Positions 51,726 to 62,135 are shown, counted from the stretch's first letter. The stretch is 64,000 bases of DNA from Paenibacillus sp. 37 (GCF_008386395.1 NZ_CP043761.1:5518001-5582000); one strand, 5' to 3'. A program made the numbers and translations. Notes: generated from the sequence alone by a model not told the origin.

Positions 51726-53348
51726 TTAGTTTTGTATCCAAGGATTACGACGCTTTTTATCAGATTTTCGTTGGTTGGAAGGAGCTGCACCCTCTCTGGA
51801 TGTTTTCCCGGACACGGATACCTTGGATTTATTCTTCAGAGGAGCCTTGCTTGTTCTGCGTTTTGCAGCTGTCGGTTTATTCCCTGCTTGCTTGGACTTC
51901 CCTTCCGAATCTGATCCAACCTCTTCAATTGCTACCTGACTTAAGTTAGCGTCTTCACGCCCCCCTTTTTTACCACCCTTGCCTTGCCCTTGAGGAGGGT
52001 ACATTTCACCAAATGCTCCAAGAGGGGACGGCGGAACCATGCTCTGAGTAGGATACGGATTCTGATAAGCATACTCAATAGGCTGGTTTGGCATCGTTGA
52101 TGTGGACATTTCAGGCGGCATACCGTACGAAGGACCGTACATATTCCATGCCGGATCCTGATAACCATGAGAAGGATAAGTATACTGCGGCATATGTGTA
52201 TGTGAGCCACATCCGCATGGAGGGTACGGAAGCATTGAGTATGGAGACATGAAAGGCGGCTGATGATTCATATGACTAGGTGCTACATACGTTGGGAATG
52301 GACTATTCACTTCGCCAGCTGGTGCAATCGGAAATGAGTTGTTTTGCATGTCTGCGGACAGATTCGGCAAAACGTTATTGTGGTTATAACCCTGCTCCGC
52401 GCCAGTCCACGGACTGTTAGGCAGATCACTGCCACTATAAGGACTAACTTCCGGAATCCCTGGAAACCCCGCATTGTTACTCGCTCCTGCCGTGTACATG
52501 TCTTGCTGAGCACCATACACCTCTTGTACAGGAACCGGGATTTGAACATAAGGGTGCTCGGCTGGCGCATGATGCAACTTATTACCACAACCACAAGGCT
52601 TTTTCGTTGCTGGTGCAACCTCAGTTGGAGACTTTGTATTAGGCATTACAGGCAAAGGCATAATTTCAGGCGATAGATTAGGCATTGTGTATTTCTTGGA
52701 TTCTGCTACCGGTTTTACCTCAACTTCGGGTTTAACCTCTTCTTTTTTGTGCGTTTCCTTTTCGGGTTTCACTTCAGGAAGCTCTGGTAACTGCGGCAGT
52801 ACCTCCAGTTCAGGCTTCACATTCGGCTTCTCCGTATTGGCTGGTGGTGGAGCAGGGACCGGAACAGGAACCTCTGCTACTGGAGCAGGAGGAGTTGGCA
52901 TAACTGGCGCCGGTGGTTCCGGTTCTTTGACTCCCGTGTATTCCTTACCTTCAGGTGACAACTTTTCATGAGCAGCAATATTGCTGGCACCCGAATTAGA
53001 TGTGCTGTTTCCTTGTGCGTGCATAGATGGAATATAAACTGTCTCCCCCACCAACAGAGCGTTCGGGTTTTTCAACTGTGGATTGGCATTGACCATATCT
53101 TTCAAAGGAACTCCCCAGGCTTGTGCCAACTTCCATAACGAATCTCCTTGCTGCACCTTGTGACTGTGGAGCACACCCTCCGGTTTCGGTGTTACTGGCT
53201 CAGCAGGGATTTTGACCTTCATGCCAATATCCAACTTGTCGGGATTTGTGATTTGCGGATTAGCCGCGATCAATTTGTCCAGCGCTACATTGTATTTTTG
53301 GGACAGCAGATATAATGTGTCGCCTTTTTTCACCATGTGTATTTTCAC
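51726..53348 (-). CDS. safA: LysM spore-coat assembly protein (SafA-like)
   Basis: A 540-residue protein with two N-terminal LysM repeats (about 2-48, HMVKKGDTLYLLSQKYNV; and 62-108, HKVQQGDSLWKLAQAWGV). LysM repeats bind peptidoglycan and, in SafA, direct the protein to the forespore cortex-coat boundary. A proline- and glutamate-rich spacer and a low-complexity Tyr/Pro/Met/Asn middle follow, with two PCGCG motifs; the tail is strongly basic. There is no signal peptide, as for SafA. The start is GTG with AGGAGG upstream. It is placed as in B. subtilis, between the phe/obg genes and bofC. Confidence 0.85.
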   Translation of the reverse strand: MKIHMVKKGDTLYLLSQKYNVALDKLIAANPQITNPDKLDIGMKVKIPAEPVTPKPEGVLHSHKVQQGDSLWKLAQAWGVPLKDMVNANPQLKNPNALLVGETVYIPSMHAQGNSTSNSGASNIAAHEKLSPEGKEYTGVKEPEPPAPVMPTPPAPVAEVPVPVPAPPPANTEKPNVKPELEVLPQLPELPEVKPEKETHKKEEVKPEVEVKPVAESKKYTMPNLSPEIMPLPVMPNTKSPTEVAPATKKPCGCGNKLHHAPAEHPYVQIPVPVQEVYGAQQDMYTAGASNNAGFPGIPEVSPYSGSDLPNSPWTGAEQGYNHNNVLPNLSADMQNNSFPIAPAGEVNSPFPTYVAPSHMNHQPPFMSPYSMLPYPPCGCGSHTHMPQYTYPSHGYQDPAWNMYGPSYGMPPEMSTSTMPNQPIEYAYQNPYPTQSMVPPSPLGAFGEMYPPQGQGKGGKKGGREDANLSQVAIEEVGSDSEGKSKQAGNKPTAAKRRTSKAPLKNKSKVSVSGKTSREGAAPSNQRKSDKKRRNPWIQN

Positions 53349-53407
53349 AGGGAACTAACCTCCTAGACGTCATACTTGGGCAGTACATTCGCCCATACCG
53401 TTACTAC

Positions 53408-53434
53408 ATCCTATGCAGAAACCGGGCTAATGAC
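53408..53434 (-). promoter_or_regulatory. possible mother-cell promoter of safA
   Basis: GTCATTA (53428-53434) and CATAGGAT (53408-53415), 12 bases apart, resemble the sequence before spoVB. safA is sigma-E-controlled in B. subtilis. Weak evidence. Confidence 0.33.
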
Positions 53435-53445
53435 ATCAACTAAAC

Positions 53446-53516
53446 AAAAAAAATCCTCCTGTCTCTAAAATCCCCATACACCAGGTATGCAGAATTTTAT
53501 CGGACAAGGAGGATTC
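53446..53516 (-). terminator. long nested hairpin terminator after ilvE
   Basis: An outer stem AATCCTCCT/AGGAGGATT continues into TAAAAT/ATTTTA and TGCATACC/GTGTATG inner arms, about 65 bases in all, followed by eight T on the minus strand. Confidence 0.82.
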
Positions 53517-53543
53517 CTGTTCCCTATGTTATGCAATTCTAAC

Positions 53544-54428
53544 TTAAGATTCCCACACTTTATATCCATCTTTGTCAACAATCTGACGGAATGCTTCCAG
53601 CAATCTCAGCGTTACCGGACCTGCTACCCCCGTGCCAATTGTTCTTCCATCCACTTCATATGCAGCGATAACTTCTGCAGCTGTCCCGGTGAAAAAGACT
53701 TCGTCTGCGATATATACATCATGCAAGGTGAATGGTACTTCTTTTAATTCAAGCTCCAGTTCGCCACATAGATCGATAATCGCTTGACGTGTAATCCCTT
53801 CAAGTGCTCCGAGATAACAAGGGGGCGTGTACACTACACCATTTTTGATGATGAAGATGTTATCACTTGAACCCTCAGTAACGTAACCTTGGGAGTTCAG
53901 CATAATTGCTTCACCAGCACCTGAATAGTTAGACTGGATTTTAACCAGGATGTTATTCAGATAGTTCAATGATTTAATTTTTGGATTCAAGGCGTCCGGA
54001 ATGTTCCGGCGTTGGGATACAGAAACTGCTTTCAAGCCAGTTAGATAAGCTTCCTCCGGATAGATCGCCAATTGTTCCACGATGATGATTACAGATGCCT
54101 TAGGGCAACGTAACGGGTCCAACCCCAGATTACCAGGGCCACGCGATACAATAAGACGAATATAACCATTACGCATATCATTGCGGCGCACCGTTTCAGC
54201 CATGACTTCCAGCATCTCATCAATGGACAGCGGAATGTTCAAACTAATGGATTTTGCCGAATCATACAAACGATCCAAGTGGGCCTTACATCTGAAAATA
54301 TTTCCATTATAGATCCGAATACCTTCGAAAATCCCGTCTCCATACAAAAATCCATGATCATATACCGAAACGGTTGCGTTCTCCTTGGTCACATACTGAC
54401 CATCCAAATAGATCCATTGTTCTGCCAC
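53544..54428 (-). CDS. ilvE: branched-chain amino acid aminotransferase
   Basis: A 294-residue class IV PLP aminotransferase. Visible are VYDHGFLYGDGIFEGIRIY at about 20-38, the catalytic lysine in KSLNYLNNILVK (about 155-165) and EGSSDNIFII. It converts valine, leucine and isoleucine and their keto acids. The GTG at 54428 is chosen because GGAGGTG lies nine bases upstream; the longer frame adds 21 residues without support. It follows pheA by 150 bases. Confidence 0.92.
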   Translation of the reverse strand: MAEQWIYLDGQYVTKENATVSVYDHGFLYGDGIFEGIRIYNGNIFRCKAHLDRLYDSAKSISLNIPLSIDEMLEVMAETVRRNDMRNGYIRLIVSRGPGNLGLDPLRCPKASVIIIVEQLAIYPEEAYLTGLKAVSVSQRRNIPDALNPKIKSLNYLNNILVKIQSNYSGAGEAIMLNSQGYVTEGSSDNIFIIKNGVVYTPPCYLGALEGITRQAIIDLCGELELELKEVPFTLHDVYIADEVFFTGTAAEVIAAYEVDGRTIGTGVAGPVTLRLLEAFRQIVDKDGYKVWES

Positions 54429-54576
54429 TGATGACTGCACCTCCATAAAATATCCATTCCCTGTACTCCGAAACGTTATTAACCCGTCCATTGTACACCA
54501 AATGACAAGCCATTACTCGCTCATTCTACCCCGACTTATGACAACCTTCTAACATTCCCAAACACCATCAGGTCAA

Positions 54577-55449
54577 TTATCTCGAAGGATATGTGTAACA
54601 AGGATAGCTACCCAGAACGCGCACCTGACAATTCAATGCTTCAATCTCTTCCATGGCTGCGGTAAGCAATACCGAATCGACCGTTTCCACAACATCAATG
54701 TAAAAATAGTAACTGCCCAATCGTTTCTTCGTTGGACGAGATTCGAGACGGGTCAAGTTCAGCTTCCGCCATGCAAAAGCTGACAATACCTGATGCAACG
54801 CACCCGGTGCATCTTCTGGCAACGTCACCAGCAAGCTGGTTTTTACATGATCCGGTTCACGTGGAATGTTCACAGGTTCATGGCCTATAAGCACAAAACG
54901 GGTGTAGTTGTTGTCATGATCTGTAACCCGTTCAGCCATAATGTCCAAGCCATGCTTCTGAGCAGCAAGCTTTGTACCGATCGCCACCCAGCCCTTACCT
55001 GGATTTTTTTTCACAATTTCTACAGCTTCGGCTGTACTGTTCACACCTTCAAGGTCGGCCCCAGGCGAATGTAGCCGAATAAAATTCTGACACTGTGGAA
55101 TAGCCACTGGATGGGACATGATCTTGGTAATTCTACCGAAATCATACTCGCCACTCTCTGTCTTAAATTCCGAGCCATGTCCGATAACATTCTGGATGGA
55201 TGGGTATACCCACTCTGCTTGCATCGGAATGTCTACTTCATTCACAAGCCAGTCCATATGGAGACTAACGGAACCCTCAATGGTATTTTCGATCGGAATG
55301 ACACTGTATTGTGCATTCCCGCTATCCGTTGCTCTAAACACATCCGAAATCAACTTGGAATGAAGCAAATCTAATGGTTCTCCGTTGAAAAGGAAATCAA
55401 TTGCCTCATGAGAGACTGAGCCTTCAGGTAATACTGCAATTCGTTTCAT
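54577..55449 (-). CDS. pheA: prephenate dehydratase
   Basis: A 290-residue enzyme of phenylalanine synthesis. The catalytic domain (about 1-185) includes PIENTIEGSVSLHMD and the TRFVLIGHEP signature with the threonine-arginine pair. The ACT domain (about 198-280) carries the phenylalanine-binding ESRPTKKRLGSYYFYID. The start overlaps the thrB stop by four bases. The gene is translationally coupled to thrB. Confidence 0.95.
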   Translation of the reverse strand: MKRIAVLPEGSVSHEAIDFLFNGEPLDLLHSKLISDVFRATDSGNAQYSVIPIENTIEGSVSLHMDWLVNEVDIPMQAEWVYPSIQNVIGHGSEFKTESGEYDFGRITKIMSHPVAIPQCQNFIRLHSPGADLEGVNSTAEAVEIVKKNPGKGWVAIGTKLAAQKHGLDIMAERVTDHDNNYTRFVLIGHEPVNIPREPDHVKTSLLVTLPEDAPGALHQVLSAFAWRKLNLTRLESRPTKKRLGSYYFYIDVVETVDSVLLTAAMEEIEALNCQVRVLGSYPCYTYPSR

Positions 55450-56414
55450 GCATTAACTTCCCCTTTGATTCTGTCCAGAAAAGGACGTTCGTCTTGATCA
55501 GGCAGCACGGTTACACCGTCCAAATCCGGATCGAGCCACAGTGCAGAAGCAGATATGCCCTCCCGCTCCATAGTGTCCAGCAAATATTGTTCCAATCCCG
55601 CTTTCCGGGTGTCATGACGATCTACCAAAGTCAATACGGTCGGGCCAGCTCCGCTCAGGGCAGCTCCCAACGCTCCATGATCAACAGCATGTTCCAATAT
55701 CTCAGCCATGCCTGGCACCAATGATGCCCGATATGGTTGGTGAATTCGATCTGACATCGCCTTCTGAATCATATCCAGTCGTCCACTCGCCAAAGCGGCA
55801 ACGAGCAGTGAAGATCTGCTAATGTTATGCACCACATCAGACATGCCAAATTGCTCTGGAATTACATTCCTTGCTTTTGAAGTAGACAGCTGGAATTCAG
55901 GTATAATAACCAACGCCTGCAGATCCTGGTGTGGTTCAATACGTATATGATCTACCTGTTGACCATTCCATGCAGCCGTAATAATACCGCCATACAGAGA
56001 TGCTCCCACATTATCAGGATGCTTCTCGAGGGATGTGGCCATATCCAGAAGCTTCGCATCGGATAAAGGAGCACCAATTAATGCATTCGCTGCTGCCAGT
56101 GCACCAACGATGGCTGATGCACTGCTCCCGAGTCCCCGCGTAAGCGGAATATCGGAATACATGGAAATCTCCAATTCAGGGATGGATACCCCAGCTTCAT
56201 TGAATACCATCTGTGCAACTTCGTAAATCAAATTCGATTTATCTGTTGGCAGACCTGTCAAATGATTGCCGTAAAGATGAAATGACGTCTGTTCGGCAGG
56301 TTTCATTTCCAACCAGGCATACAAAGACAATGCCATGCCCAGGGTATCAAACCCCGGACCGAGATTGGCTGTGCTTGCAGGTATTTTTACAGTTACCTTT
56401 TCACGCAAACTCAT
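55446..56414 (-). CDS. thrB: homoserine kinase
   Basis: A 322-residue GHMP kinase that phosphorylates homoserine. The ATP loop is [21 protein letters not shown] near 92-112 (quoted as [21 protein letters not shown]), with [12 protein letters not shown] at the N-terminus and [12 protein letters not shown] near 255. It overlaps thrC upstream and pheA downstream by four bases each. Confidence 0.95.
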   Translation of the reverse strand: MSLREKVTVKIPASTANLGPGFDTLGMALSLYAWLEMKPAEQTSFHLYGNHLTGLPTDKSNLIYEVAQMVFNEAGVSIPELEISMYSDIPLTRGLGSSASAIVGALAAANALIGAPLSDAKLLDMATSLEKHPDNVGASLYGGIITAAWNGQQVDHIRIEPHQDLQALVIIPEFQLSTSKARNVIPEQFGMSDVVHNISRSSLLVAALASGRLDMIQKAMSDRIHQPYRASLVPGMAEILEHAVDHGALGAALSGAGPTVLTLVDRHDTRKAGLEQYLLDTMEREGISASALWLDPDLDGVTVLPDQDERPFLDRIKGEVNA

Positions 56415-57481
56415 ACAGATTGCTGCTCCAGTTGTGCAATAGCCGCCATTACTGCTTCTTCCGTATCTTCAACAACAAGTGGCTCAGTCGCTACTGTTTT
56501 GATCGCAATATTAGGATCTTTCAGGCCATTACCTGTCAGTACACAAACGACAGTCTCTCCGCCTTTAAAGTACCCTTCACTCTTCAGTTTGTATACACCG
56601 GCAAGGGAAGCCGCAGAAGCAGGTTCAGCAAAAATCCCTTCCCGAGAAGCAAGTGTACGGTACGCTGTCAGGATTTGTTCATCCGTTACATAGTTGATCT
56701 GTCCACCAGATTCCTCAGCTGCAGCTACTGCCGTTTTCCAGCTCGCTGGATTACCGATTCGAATCGCTGTTGCTACTGTTTCAGGTTCAAGGATCGGCTC
56801 ACCTTTGACAATGGCCATCGCACCTTCTGCTTCGAAACCAACCATACGTGGAAGTGTGCTGGACTTACCTGCCTCTTTATATTCTTTGAAACCTTTCCAA
56901 TAAGCCGAGATATTACCCGCATTACCGACTGGAATAGCCAGAACGTCAGGCGCTTCGCCAAGTTGTTCAATGACTTCAAACGCTGCTGTCTTCTGTCCTT
57001 CAATCCGGAACGGATTCACAGAGTTTACAAGCGTGATCGGATGTTTGGCTGTGATCTCACGCACAATCTCCAGTGCACGGTCAAAGTTACCATTGATCGC
57101 AATCACCTTAGCTCCATAGATCATGGCTTGGGCCAGTTTACCCAGTGCAATGTTGTTATTCGGGATCAGTACGATACAATTGAGGCCACCACGTGCGGCG
57201 TAGGCCGCAGCAGCTGCTGACGTATTACCTGTGGATGCACACATAATCGTACGGCTGCCCTCTTCCATAGCTTTGGCAACTGCCATAACCATACCGCGGT
57301 CTTTGAAAGATCCCGTAGGGTTCAAACCTTCATACTTGAAATAAACATTCAAACCGAGTTCCTCAGACAGATTCTCTGCATGAATCAACGGTGTATTTCC
57401 TTCCTGAAGCGTAAGAAAGGGTGTATTTTCATTAACTGGAAGGTGTTCTCTGTACGTTTGCAAAAGTCCTTGATATCTCAT
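56411..57481 (-). CDS. thrC: threonine synthase
   Basis: A 356-residue PLP enzyme that turns phosphohomoserine into threonine. The Schiff-base lysine lies in [11 protein letters not shown] near residue 60, and the phosphate loop is [13 protein letters not shown] near 183. The class is the shorter Bacillus type. AAAGGAG lies ten bases before the ATG. It is second in the hom-thrC-thrB-pheA operon. Confidence 0.95.
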   Translation of the reverse strand: MRYQGLLQTYREHLPVNENTPFLTLQEGNTPLIHAENLSEELGLNVYFKYEGLNPTGSFKDRGMVMAVAKAMEEGSRTIMCASTGNTSAAAAAYAARGGLNCIVLIPNNNIALGKLAQAMIYGAKVIAINGNFDRALEIVREITAKHPITLVNSVNPFRIEGQKTAAFEVIEQLGEAPDVLAIPVGNAGNISAYWKGFKEYKEAGKSSTLPRMVGFEAEGAMAIVKGEPILEPETVATAIRIGNPASWKTAVAAAEESGGQINYVTDEQILTAYRTLASREGIFAEPASAASLAGVYKLKSEGYFKGGETVVCVLTGNGLKDPNIAIKTVATEPLVVEDTEEAVMAAIAQLEQQSV

Positions 57482-57596
57482 TGTGGGTAAACTCCTTTAT
57501 GTTTTAATAATCTGAAATGATGACCTGTTGAACCAGATATGATTAACTTGTACGTTATAACTGAAATAATTGAGATGCCGTATGGGATATGGACAA

Positions 57597-58883
57597 TTAC
57601 CCTTCGACCCGGTAGACACTCTTAATGCGGCGAATGACGCTGAGTGATTCAAAATGTTTTAACACTTTATCCATGCTTGCCTTACTTGCATTATGTGTAA
57701 CGATAATGATCTCGGCATCCGGGTTGTGCTCATTCGGCTGTTGAACAACCGACGCCAGACTGACATCATACTCTGCGAAAATTTGTGTGATCTGTGCCAA
57801 TACACCGGCTTTATCGTCTACGTGTAGTAAAATAAAGTTTTTTGACACGATCTGCTCGTCGCTTTGCAGTCGCTTAATCTTATAAGGCACAATTGCTTTG
57901 AGACCGTTCACGCCAAGTTTAAGGTTTTTGGTAACCGCCACAATGTCAGCTACAACCGAAGTTGCCGTTGGGAGTTCTCCCGCACCCGCACCGTAGAACA
58001 TCGTCTCCCCTACAGCTTCACCGTGTACATATACTGCGTTGAACACACCGTTGACTGAAGCAATCGGGTGATTCTGTCTAACCATTGTCGGCTGAACGCT
58101 GATCGTGATCTCATCGCCAATACGGTCCGCAATACCAAGTAACTTCATCTCATAGCCCAATCTTTTGGCATACATAATGTCTTCTCGAGTTACGGAGGAT
58201 ATTCCTTTAACAGTTACATCCTTCAGCTCCACATTGGTGCGGAAACCGAGTGTACTCAAAATCGCCATTTTGCGAGCTGCGTCAAGTCCCTCCACATCGG
58301 AAGTTGGATCCGATTCGGCATATCCCAGAGCCTGTGCTTCAGCCAGTACTTCTTCATAGGATGCACCTTCCTGACTCATTTTGGTCAGAATAAAGTTCGT
58401 TGTTCCGTTCACAATCCCCATAATGCGGGTAATCCGATCAGAAGAGAAACCTTCAATCAGCGTACGAATGATCGGAATCCCTCCAGCAACACTCGCCTCA
58501 TAGAACACGTCACATTGTTTTTCCTGTGCCTTCGCCAAAATCTCTGTACCATGCAGTGCCATGAGATCTTTGTTTGCTGTTACGATATGTTTCCCACGTT
58601 CCAACGCTTCAAGAATATACTCCTTCGTCTGATCAATGCCGCCCATGACTTCAACGATGACATCAATATCCGGATGCCGAATGACTTCCCAAGGATCTTC
58701 CGTAAGCTTGGCACGGTCTACAGCAATAACACGTTCTTTCTCTGTATTTTTCACTGCGATCTTCTCGATGACAATCGGCGATCCAACCTGACTGCTCAGA
58801 TCCTCCTGATTCCCTTCCACAATGCGAACGACTCCCGTTCCGACAGTTCCCAGACCCAACAATCCGACTTTTACTGGTTTCAC
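57597..58883 (-). CDS. hom: homoserine dehydrogenase
   Basis: A 428-residue enzyme reducing aspartate semialdehyde to homoserine. It has the NAD(P) site GLLGLGTVGTGV, the catalytic-domain motif EASVAGGIPIIR and GLDAARKMAIL, and a C-terminal ACT domain (about 350-425, beginning VDDKAGVLAQIT). The start is GTG after GGGGGT. A 115-base gap to thrC shows no terminator. Confidence 0.95.
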   Translation of the reverse strand: MKPVKVGLLGLGTVGTGVVRIVEGNQEDLSSQVGSPIVIEKIAVKNTEKERVIAVDRAKLTEDPWEVIRHPDIDVIVEVMGGIDQTKEYILEALERGKHIVTANKDLMALHGTEILAKAQEKQCDVFYEASVAGGIPIIRTLIEGFSSDRITRIMGIVNGTTNFILTKMSQEGASYEEVLAEAQALGYAESDPTSDVEGLDAARKMAILSTLGFRTNVELKDVTVKGISSVTREDIMYAKRLGYEMKLLGIADRIGDEITISVQPTMVRQNHPIASVNGVFNAVYVHGEAVGETMFYGAGAGELPTATSVVADIVAVTKNLKLGVNGLKAIVPYKIKRLQSDEQIVSKNFILLHVDDKAGVLAQITQIFAEYDVSLASVVQQPNEHNPDAEIIIVTHNASKASMDKVLKHFESLSVIRRIKSVYRVEG

Positions 58884-58941
58884 TAACGATCTACCCCCTA
58901 ATGTCTATTCTTGTCCGTCAGTCCTGTATGTTAAAGCCTAA

Positions 58942-59379
58942 TTACCCTTGGCCTACAATACGTGTACGTCTTACTCCAGGCATATCTTGCATTCGATCCA
59001 GCATTTCACCAATTTCGCCATGAAGATGTGTTGTTTCCACCGAAATGACAACATTGGCTCTTCCTTGAAGCGGGATACTCTGATTAATCGTGAGTACATT
59101 AGCTCCATAACCAGCTACATGTCCAAGCACACGAGACAAAATACCCGACTGATGCTCCAGATCAATGGAGATCGTTACAATTCTCTCGCGCTCAAGCTGG
59201 TTGATCAGATGAATTCCATCTTTGTACTTGTAAAAGGCACTCCGGCTTAATCCGACCTGTTCAACCGCCTCATGCACTGTTTTAACATCACCAGAAGCAA
59301 GTAGTTCTTTTACCTGCATGGTCTTCACCACTGCCTCTGGTAAGATATCTTCCCGTACTAAGTAATAGCGTTCGTTCAC
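58942..59379 (-). CDS. pheB: ACT domain protein PheB
   Basis: A 145-residue protein with a small N-terminal helix-turn-helix-like region (SGDVKTVHEAVEQVGLSRSAFYKYKDG in outline) and a C-terminal ACT domain (about 65-145, SIDLEHQSGILSRVLGHVA). In B. subtilis it lies between obg and pheA; a threonine-biosynthesis regulator (ThrR) of this family is known. It stands directly before hom, which supports a regulatory role. The GTG at 59379 has AGAGGA six bases upstream. Confidence 0.88.
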   Translation of the reverse strand: MNERYYLVREDILPEAVVKTMQVKELLASGDVKTVHEAVEQVGLSRSAFYKYKDGIHLINQLERERIVTISIDLEHQSGILSRVLGHVAGYGANVLTINQSIPLQGRANVVISVETTHLHGEIGEMLDRMQDMPGVRRTRIVGQG

Positions 59380-59528
59380 AGAACGTCCTCTCCTCAAAGA
59401 CTCATGTATTCATATAGTGGACATTATATAGGATCTATGACAAAAGGGCAATACATGACACGCCTATTTTTTGAAATACGTTCCTCACAGTATACAAGTT
59501 TATCCCTCTCCCATGTCAGGAAAAAACA

Positions 59529-59573
59529 AAAAAACGCAGAGTTGCGGGTCAACTTCCCACTTCTCTGCGTTCC
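59529..59573 (-). terminator. terminator after obg
   Basis: AACGCAGAG/CTCTGCGTT with an inner CGGG/TCCC arm, then seven T on the minus strand. It separates obg from pheB. Confidence 0.87.
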
Positions 59574-59607
59574 TATATCGATCTGTCTCTCCACGGAAGA
59601 CGGCTAC

Positions 59608-60918
59608 TTAGTAGTAACTGCTGCCTTCCACGAATTCGAATTCAAAGTCTCCAATACGCACGATGGTACCTTCTACAGCTCCGCGCTTACGCAACTCAGC
59701 GTCGACACCCATATAACGCAGTGTACGTGCGAGTTTCAGTATGGCTTCATGTGAGTTCAATTGCATCCGTTTCATCATGCGGTCAATCTTGGCACTTTCG
59801 ACAACGAACATTTCGTTCTCACGCACAATTTTGAAACCATCGTCTTCTTTTTTGTCCAGACTGTATACTTTACGTTCAGATACATCTGCTACCTCTTCAA
59901 CCACTCGCTCGTCTGGAACCTGATCCAGCAGATCAGCTGCACGATACAGAAGTTCTTGAATCCCTTTCCGGGTCAAGGATGAAATTGGCATCACTTCAAT
60001 ATCAGGTTGAACTTCACGAACTTGCTGTAAAAATTGCTCCAGGTTCGCTTCAGAGTCTGGCATATCCATCTTGTTAGCTGCTACAATTTGCGTTCTCTCG
60101 GCGAGAAGCGGATTGTACAACTTCAATTCGTCATTGATTTTCTGCCAGTCTTCAAAAGGATCGCGTCCTTCCGAACCCGACATATCTACGACATGAACAA
60201 TAATACGAGTACGCTCGACATGACGTAAGAACTCATGTCCCAGTCCAACCCCTTCATGCGCACCTTCAATCAGTCCAGGCAAATCGGCCATGACGAAGCT
60301 TCGGCCTTCTCCTACACCGACTACACCCAGATTCGGTGTAATGGTTGTGAAATGGTATGCACCGATCTTTGGCTTGGCTGACGAAACGACAGAAAGCAAT
60401 GTGGATTTCCCGACACTCGGGAAACCAACCAGACCAACATCTGCCATAACTTTCAGTTCGAGTACGATGTAACGCTCTTGTCCTTCTTCACCGTTCTCAG
60501 CAAGTTCAGGTGCAGGATTGTTCGGTGTAGCAAATCGGATGTTACCCCGTCCGCCCCGTCCACCACGTGCAATGACAACCTGTTGACCGTGACGTGTCAT
60601 ATCCGCCAGTACTTCTCCACTGTCTTCATCCAAAATGATAGTTCCTGGTGGAATGCGCACAATCATGTTCTCCGCGTTTGCACCATGCTGACTTTTATTA
60701 CGTCCCTTCTCACCACGTGGGGCTTTGAAGTGACGCTGGTAACGGAAATCCATCAACGTACGCAAACCTTCATCCACGCGGAAAATGATGTCAGCTCCTC
60801 TGCCTCCATCGCCCCCGGCAGGTCCGCCGTTTGGTACATACTTCTCACGACGGAACGAAATTATTCCGTCCCCTCCGTCTCCGGCTTTTACATAAATCTT
60901 CGCTTTATCTACAAACAT
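59608..60918 (-). CDS. obgE: GTPase Obg
   Basis: A 436-residue essential ribosome-assembly GTPase. The glycine-rich Obg fold occupies 1-158 ([17 protein letters not shown]), the G domain 159-330 with G1 GFPSVGKS at 165-172, G3 ADLPG and G4 ANKMD, and the OCT domain from about 350. It is linked to spore formation through the phosphorelay in B. subtilis and is here directly downstream of the Spo0B-like gene, 17 bases away. Confidence 0.96.
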   Translation of the reverse strand: MFVDKAKIYVKAGDGGDGIISFRREKYVPNGGPAGGDGGRGADIIFRVDEGLRTLMDFRYQRHFKAPRGEKGRNKSQHGANAENMIVRIPPGTIILDEDSGEVLADMTRHGQQVVIARGGRGGRGNIRFATPNNPAPELAENGEEGQERYIVLELKVMADVGLVGFPSVGKSTLLSVVSSAKPKIGAYHFTTITPNLGVVGVGEGRSFVMADLPGLIEGAHEGVGLGHEFLRHVERTRIIVHVVDMSGSEGRDPFEDWQKINDELKLYNPLLAERTQIVAANKMDMPDSEANLEQFLQQVREVQPDIEVMPISSLTRKGIQELLYRAADLLDQVPDERVVEEVADVSERKVYSLDKKEDDGFKIVRENEMFVVESAKIDRMMKRMQLNSHEAILKLARTLRYMGVDAELRKRGAVEGTIVRIGDFEFEFVEGSSYY

Positions 60919-60935
60919 TGGTTAACCCCTTCTTC

Positions 60936-61673
60936 CTATATTCCACACGGCATTCTGAATTGTATAAACGTATCCTCAGACGGAAACTGCTCCGTTCTGA
61001 CTTTTTTTCCTTTGAGTACGGCAGTAAGCTGCCGTAGTGTTTCCGGATCGGGTGTTTGATCCCCGTCCAGTCGGACAACCACATCTCCATGATCCTGTCC
61101 GAAGTTCAAGGTCAGTTTGCGAACCTCTCCCCAAGAAGACCGGCCGCCGCCATATTGATAGGCCCTGATTGCATCCGCAATCGCCCCGGTAAGTGACTCG
61201 CCATCCTCGGGAGAGACCAGAGCACTAAGCTGCAACTCATCTTCTATTTCCACATGCAAGTCCAGCGCAATTCCACTGGCGCGAAAAGACTGAAGATAAA
61301 ATACGAGGGAAGGAATACCTAATCTGGAGATTCGGCTTTCTTCTGTAACCCGCTCTTTTATTCTTTCCACACATTGCAAGGATTTATCAAGTTTGCCCAG
61401 CCGAAGATATCCATATAACACCTGAAGGTCGTTCATCCAGTCGTGTCGATGATGATTTAATGAAGCAATTGCTGTTTTTTCCATGGATTGTATGATGGCT
61501 CTGCGTTCCGCCTCCGCCTGTTTCTTCATCGCATTCACAGAAATGAGCAATACTGCGACGGACCACAATGCGCACACGGCGCTTGAGATTATCGCCGGAT
61601 ACAACATAACGAAAACCAAAGGAATCAGAAGTGAACATGCCGCAATCCACGGCACTCTTTTCCAAGATTTCAT
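60936..61673 (-). CDS. spo0B: Spo0B-like sporulation phosphotransferase with membrane anchor
   Basis: A 245-residue protein. Two hydrophobic segments (about 9-27 and 30-47) precede the helical Spo0B hairpin with LNHHRHDWMNDLQVLYGYL; H77 in RHDWMN aligns with the phosphoacceptor of B. subtilis Spo0B. A degenerate kinase-like C-terminal domain follows. In the phosphorelay Spo0B passes phosphate from Spo0F to Spo0A. B. subtilis Spo0B is shorter and soluble. The ATG at 61673 has GGGGAG five bases upstream. The position between rpmA and obg supports the call. Confidence 0.83.
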   Translation of the reverse strand: MKSWKRVPWIAACSLLIPLVFVMLYPAIISSAVCALWSVAVLLISVNAMKKQAEAERRAIIQSMEKTAIASLNHHRHDWMNDLQVLYGYLRLGKLDKSLQCVERIKERVTEESRISRLGIPSLVFYLQSFRASGIALDLHVEIEDELQLSALVSPEDGESLTGAIADAIRAYQYGGGRSSWGEVRKLTLNFGQDHGDVVVRLDGDQTPDPETLRQLTAVLKGKKVRTEQFPSEDTFIQFRMPCGI

Positions 61674-61773
61674 GGCTTCTCCCCGTTCTACAAAACTCGG
61701 TTGGTCTACACCCACCGTAACCAAGTATAACATGTCTTTTCTGCCAGTTCATTATCGAATAACCGTTGAATAC

Positions 61774-61803
61774 AAAAAACCTTCGGCAAAAATGCCGAAG
61801 GCT
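61774..61803 (-). terminator. terminator of rplU-prp-rpmA
   Basis: CCTTCGGCA/TGCCGAAGG with a four-base loop, then TTTTTT on the minus strand, 25 bases after rpmA. Confidence 0.9.
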
Positions 61804-61823
61804 CCTTAGGCGGAATGCCGATA

Positions 61824-62135
61824 TTACGCTTCTACTGCTGCTGCTACAGGAGCAACATTAACAGGGTAGATGCTTACTTTTTTGCGATCGCGTCCCCAAC
61901 GTTCGAATTTTACAACGCCGTCGATTTTCGCGAACAAAGTGTCATCTTTACCGATGCCAACGTTAGTTCCCGGGTGAATTTTCGTTCCGCGTTGGCGAAC
62001 GAGAATGCTACCACCAGTTACAGTTTGACCATCAGCACGTTTAACACCCAGACGTTGAGCATTACTGTCACGTCCGTTCTTCGTGGAACCTACACCTTTT
62101 TTCGATGCGAATAACTGAAGATTTAATTTCAACAT
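61824..62135 (-). CDS. rpmA: 50S ribosomal protein L27 with cleavable N-terminus
   Basis: A 103-residue precursor. The N-terminus [20 protein letters not shown] contains the Firmicutes cleavage motif ending in FA; removal of nine to ten residues by Prp yields mature L27 starting SKKG. The conserved [16 protein letters not shown] is intact. AAGGAGG precedes the ATG. It follows the prp gene in the rplU-prp-rpmA operon. Confidence 0.96.
   Translation of the reverse strand: MLKLNLQLFASKKGVGSTKNGRDSNAQRLGVKRADGQTVTGGSILVRQRGTKIHPGTNVGIGKDDTLFAKIDGVVKFERWGRDRKKVSIYPVNVAPVAAAVEA

Noticed and set aside
56213..57220. A 335-codon plus-strand frame
   Set aside because: It is antisense to thrC, with Cys/Arg/Phe-rich composition typical of shadow frames.
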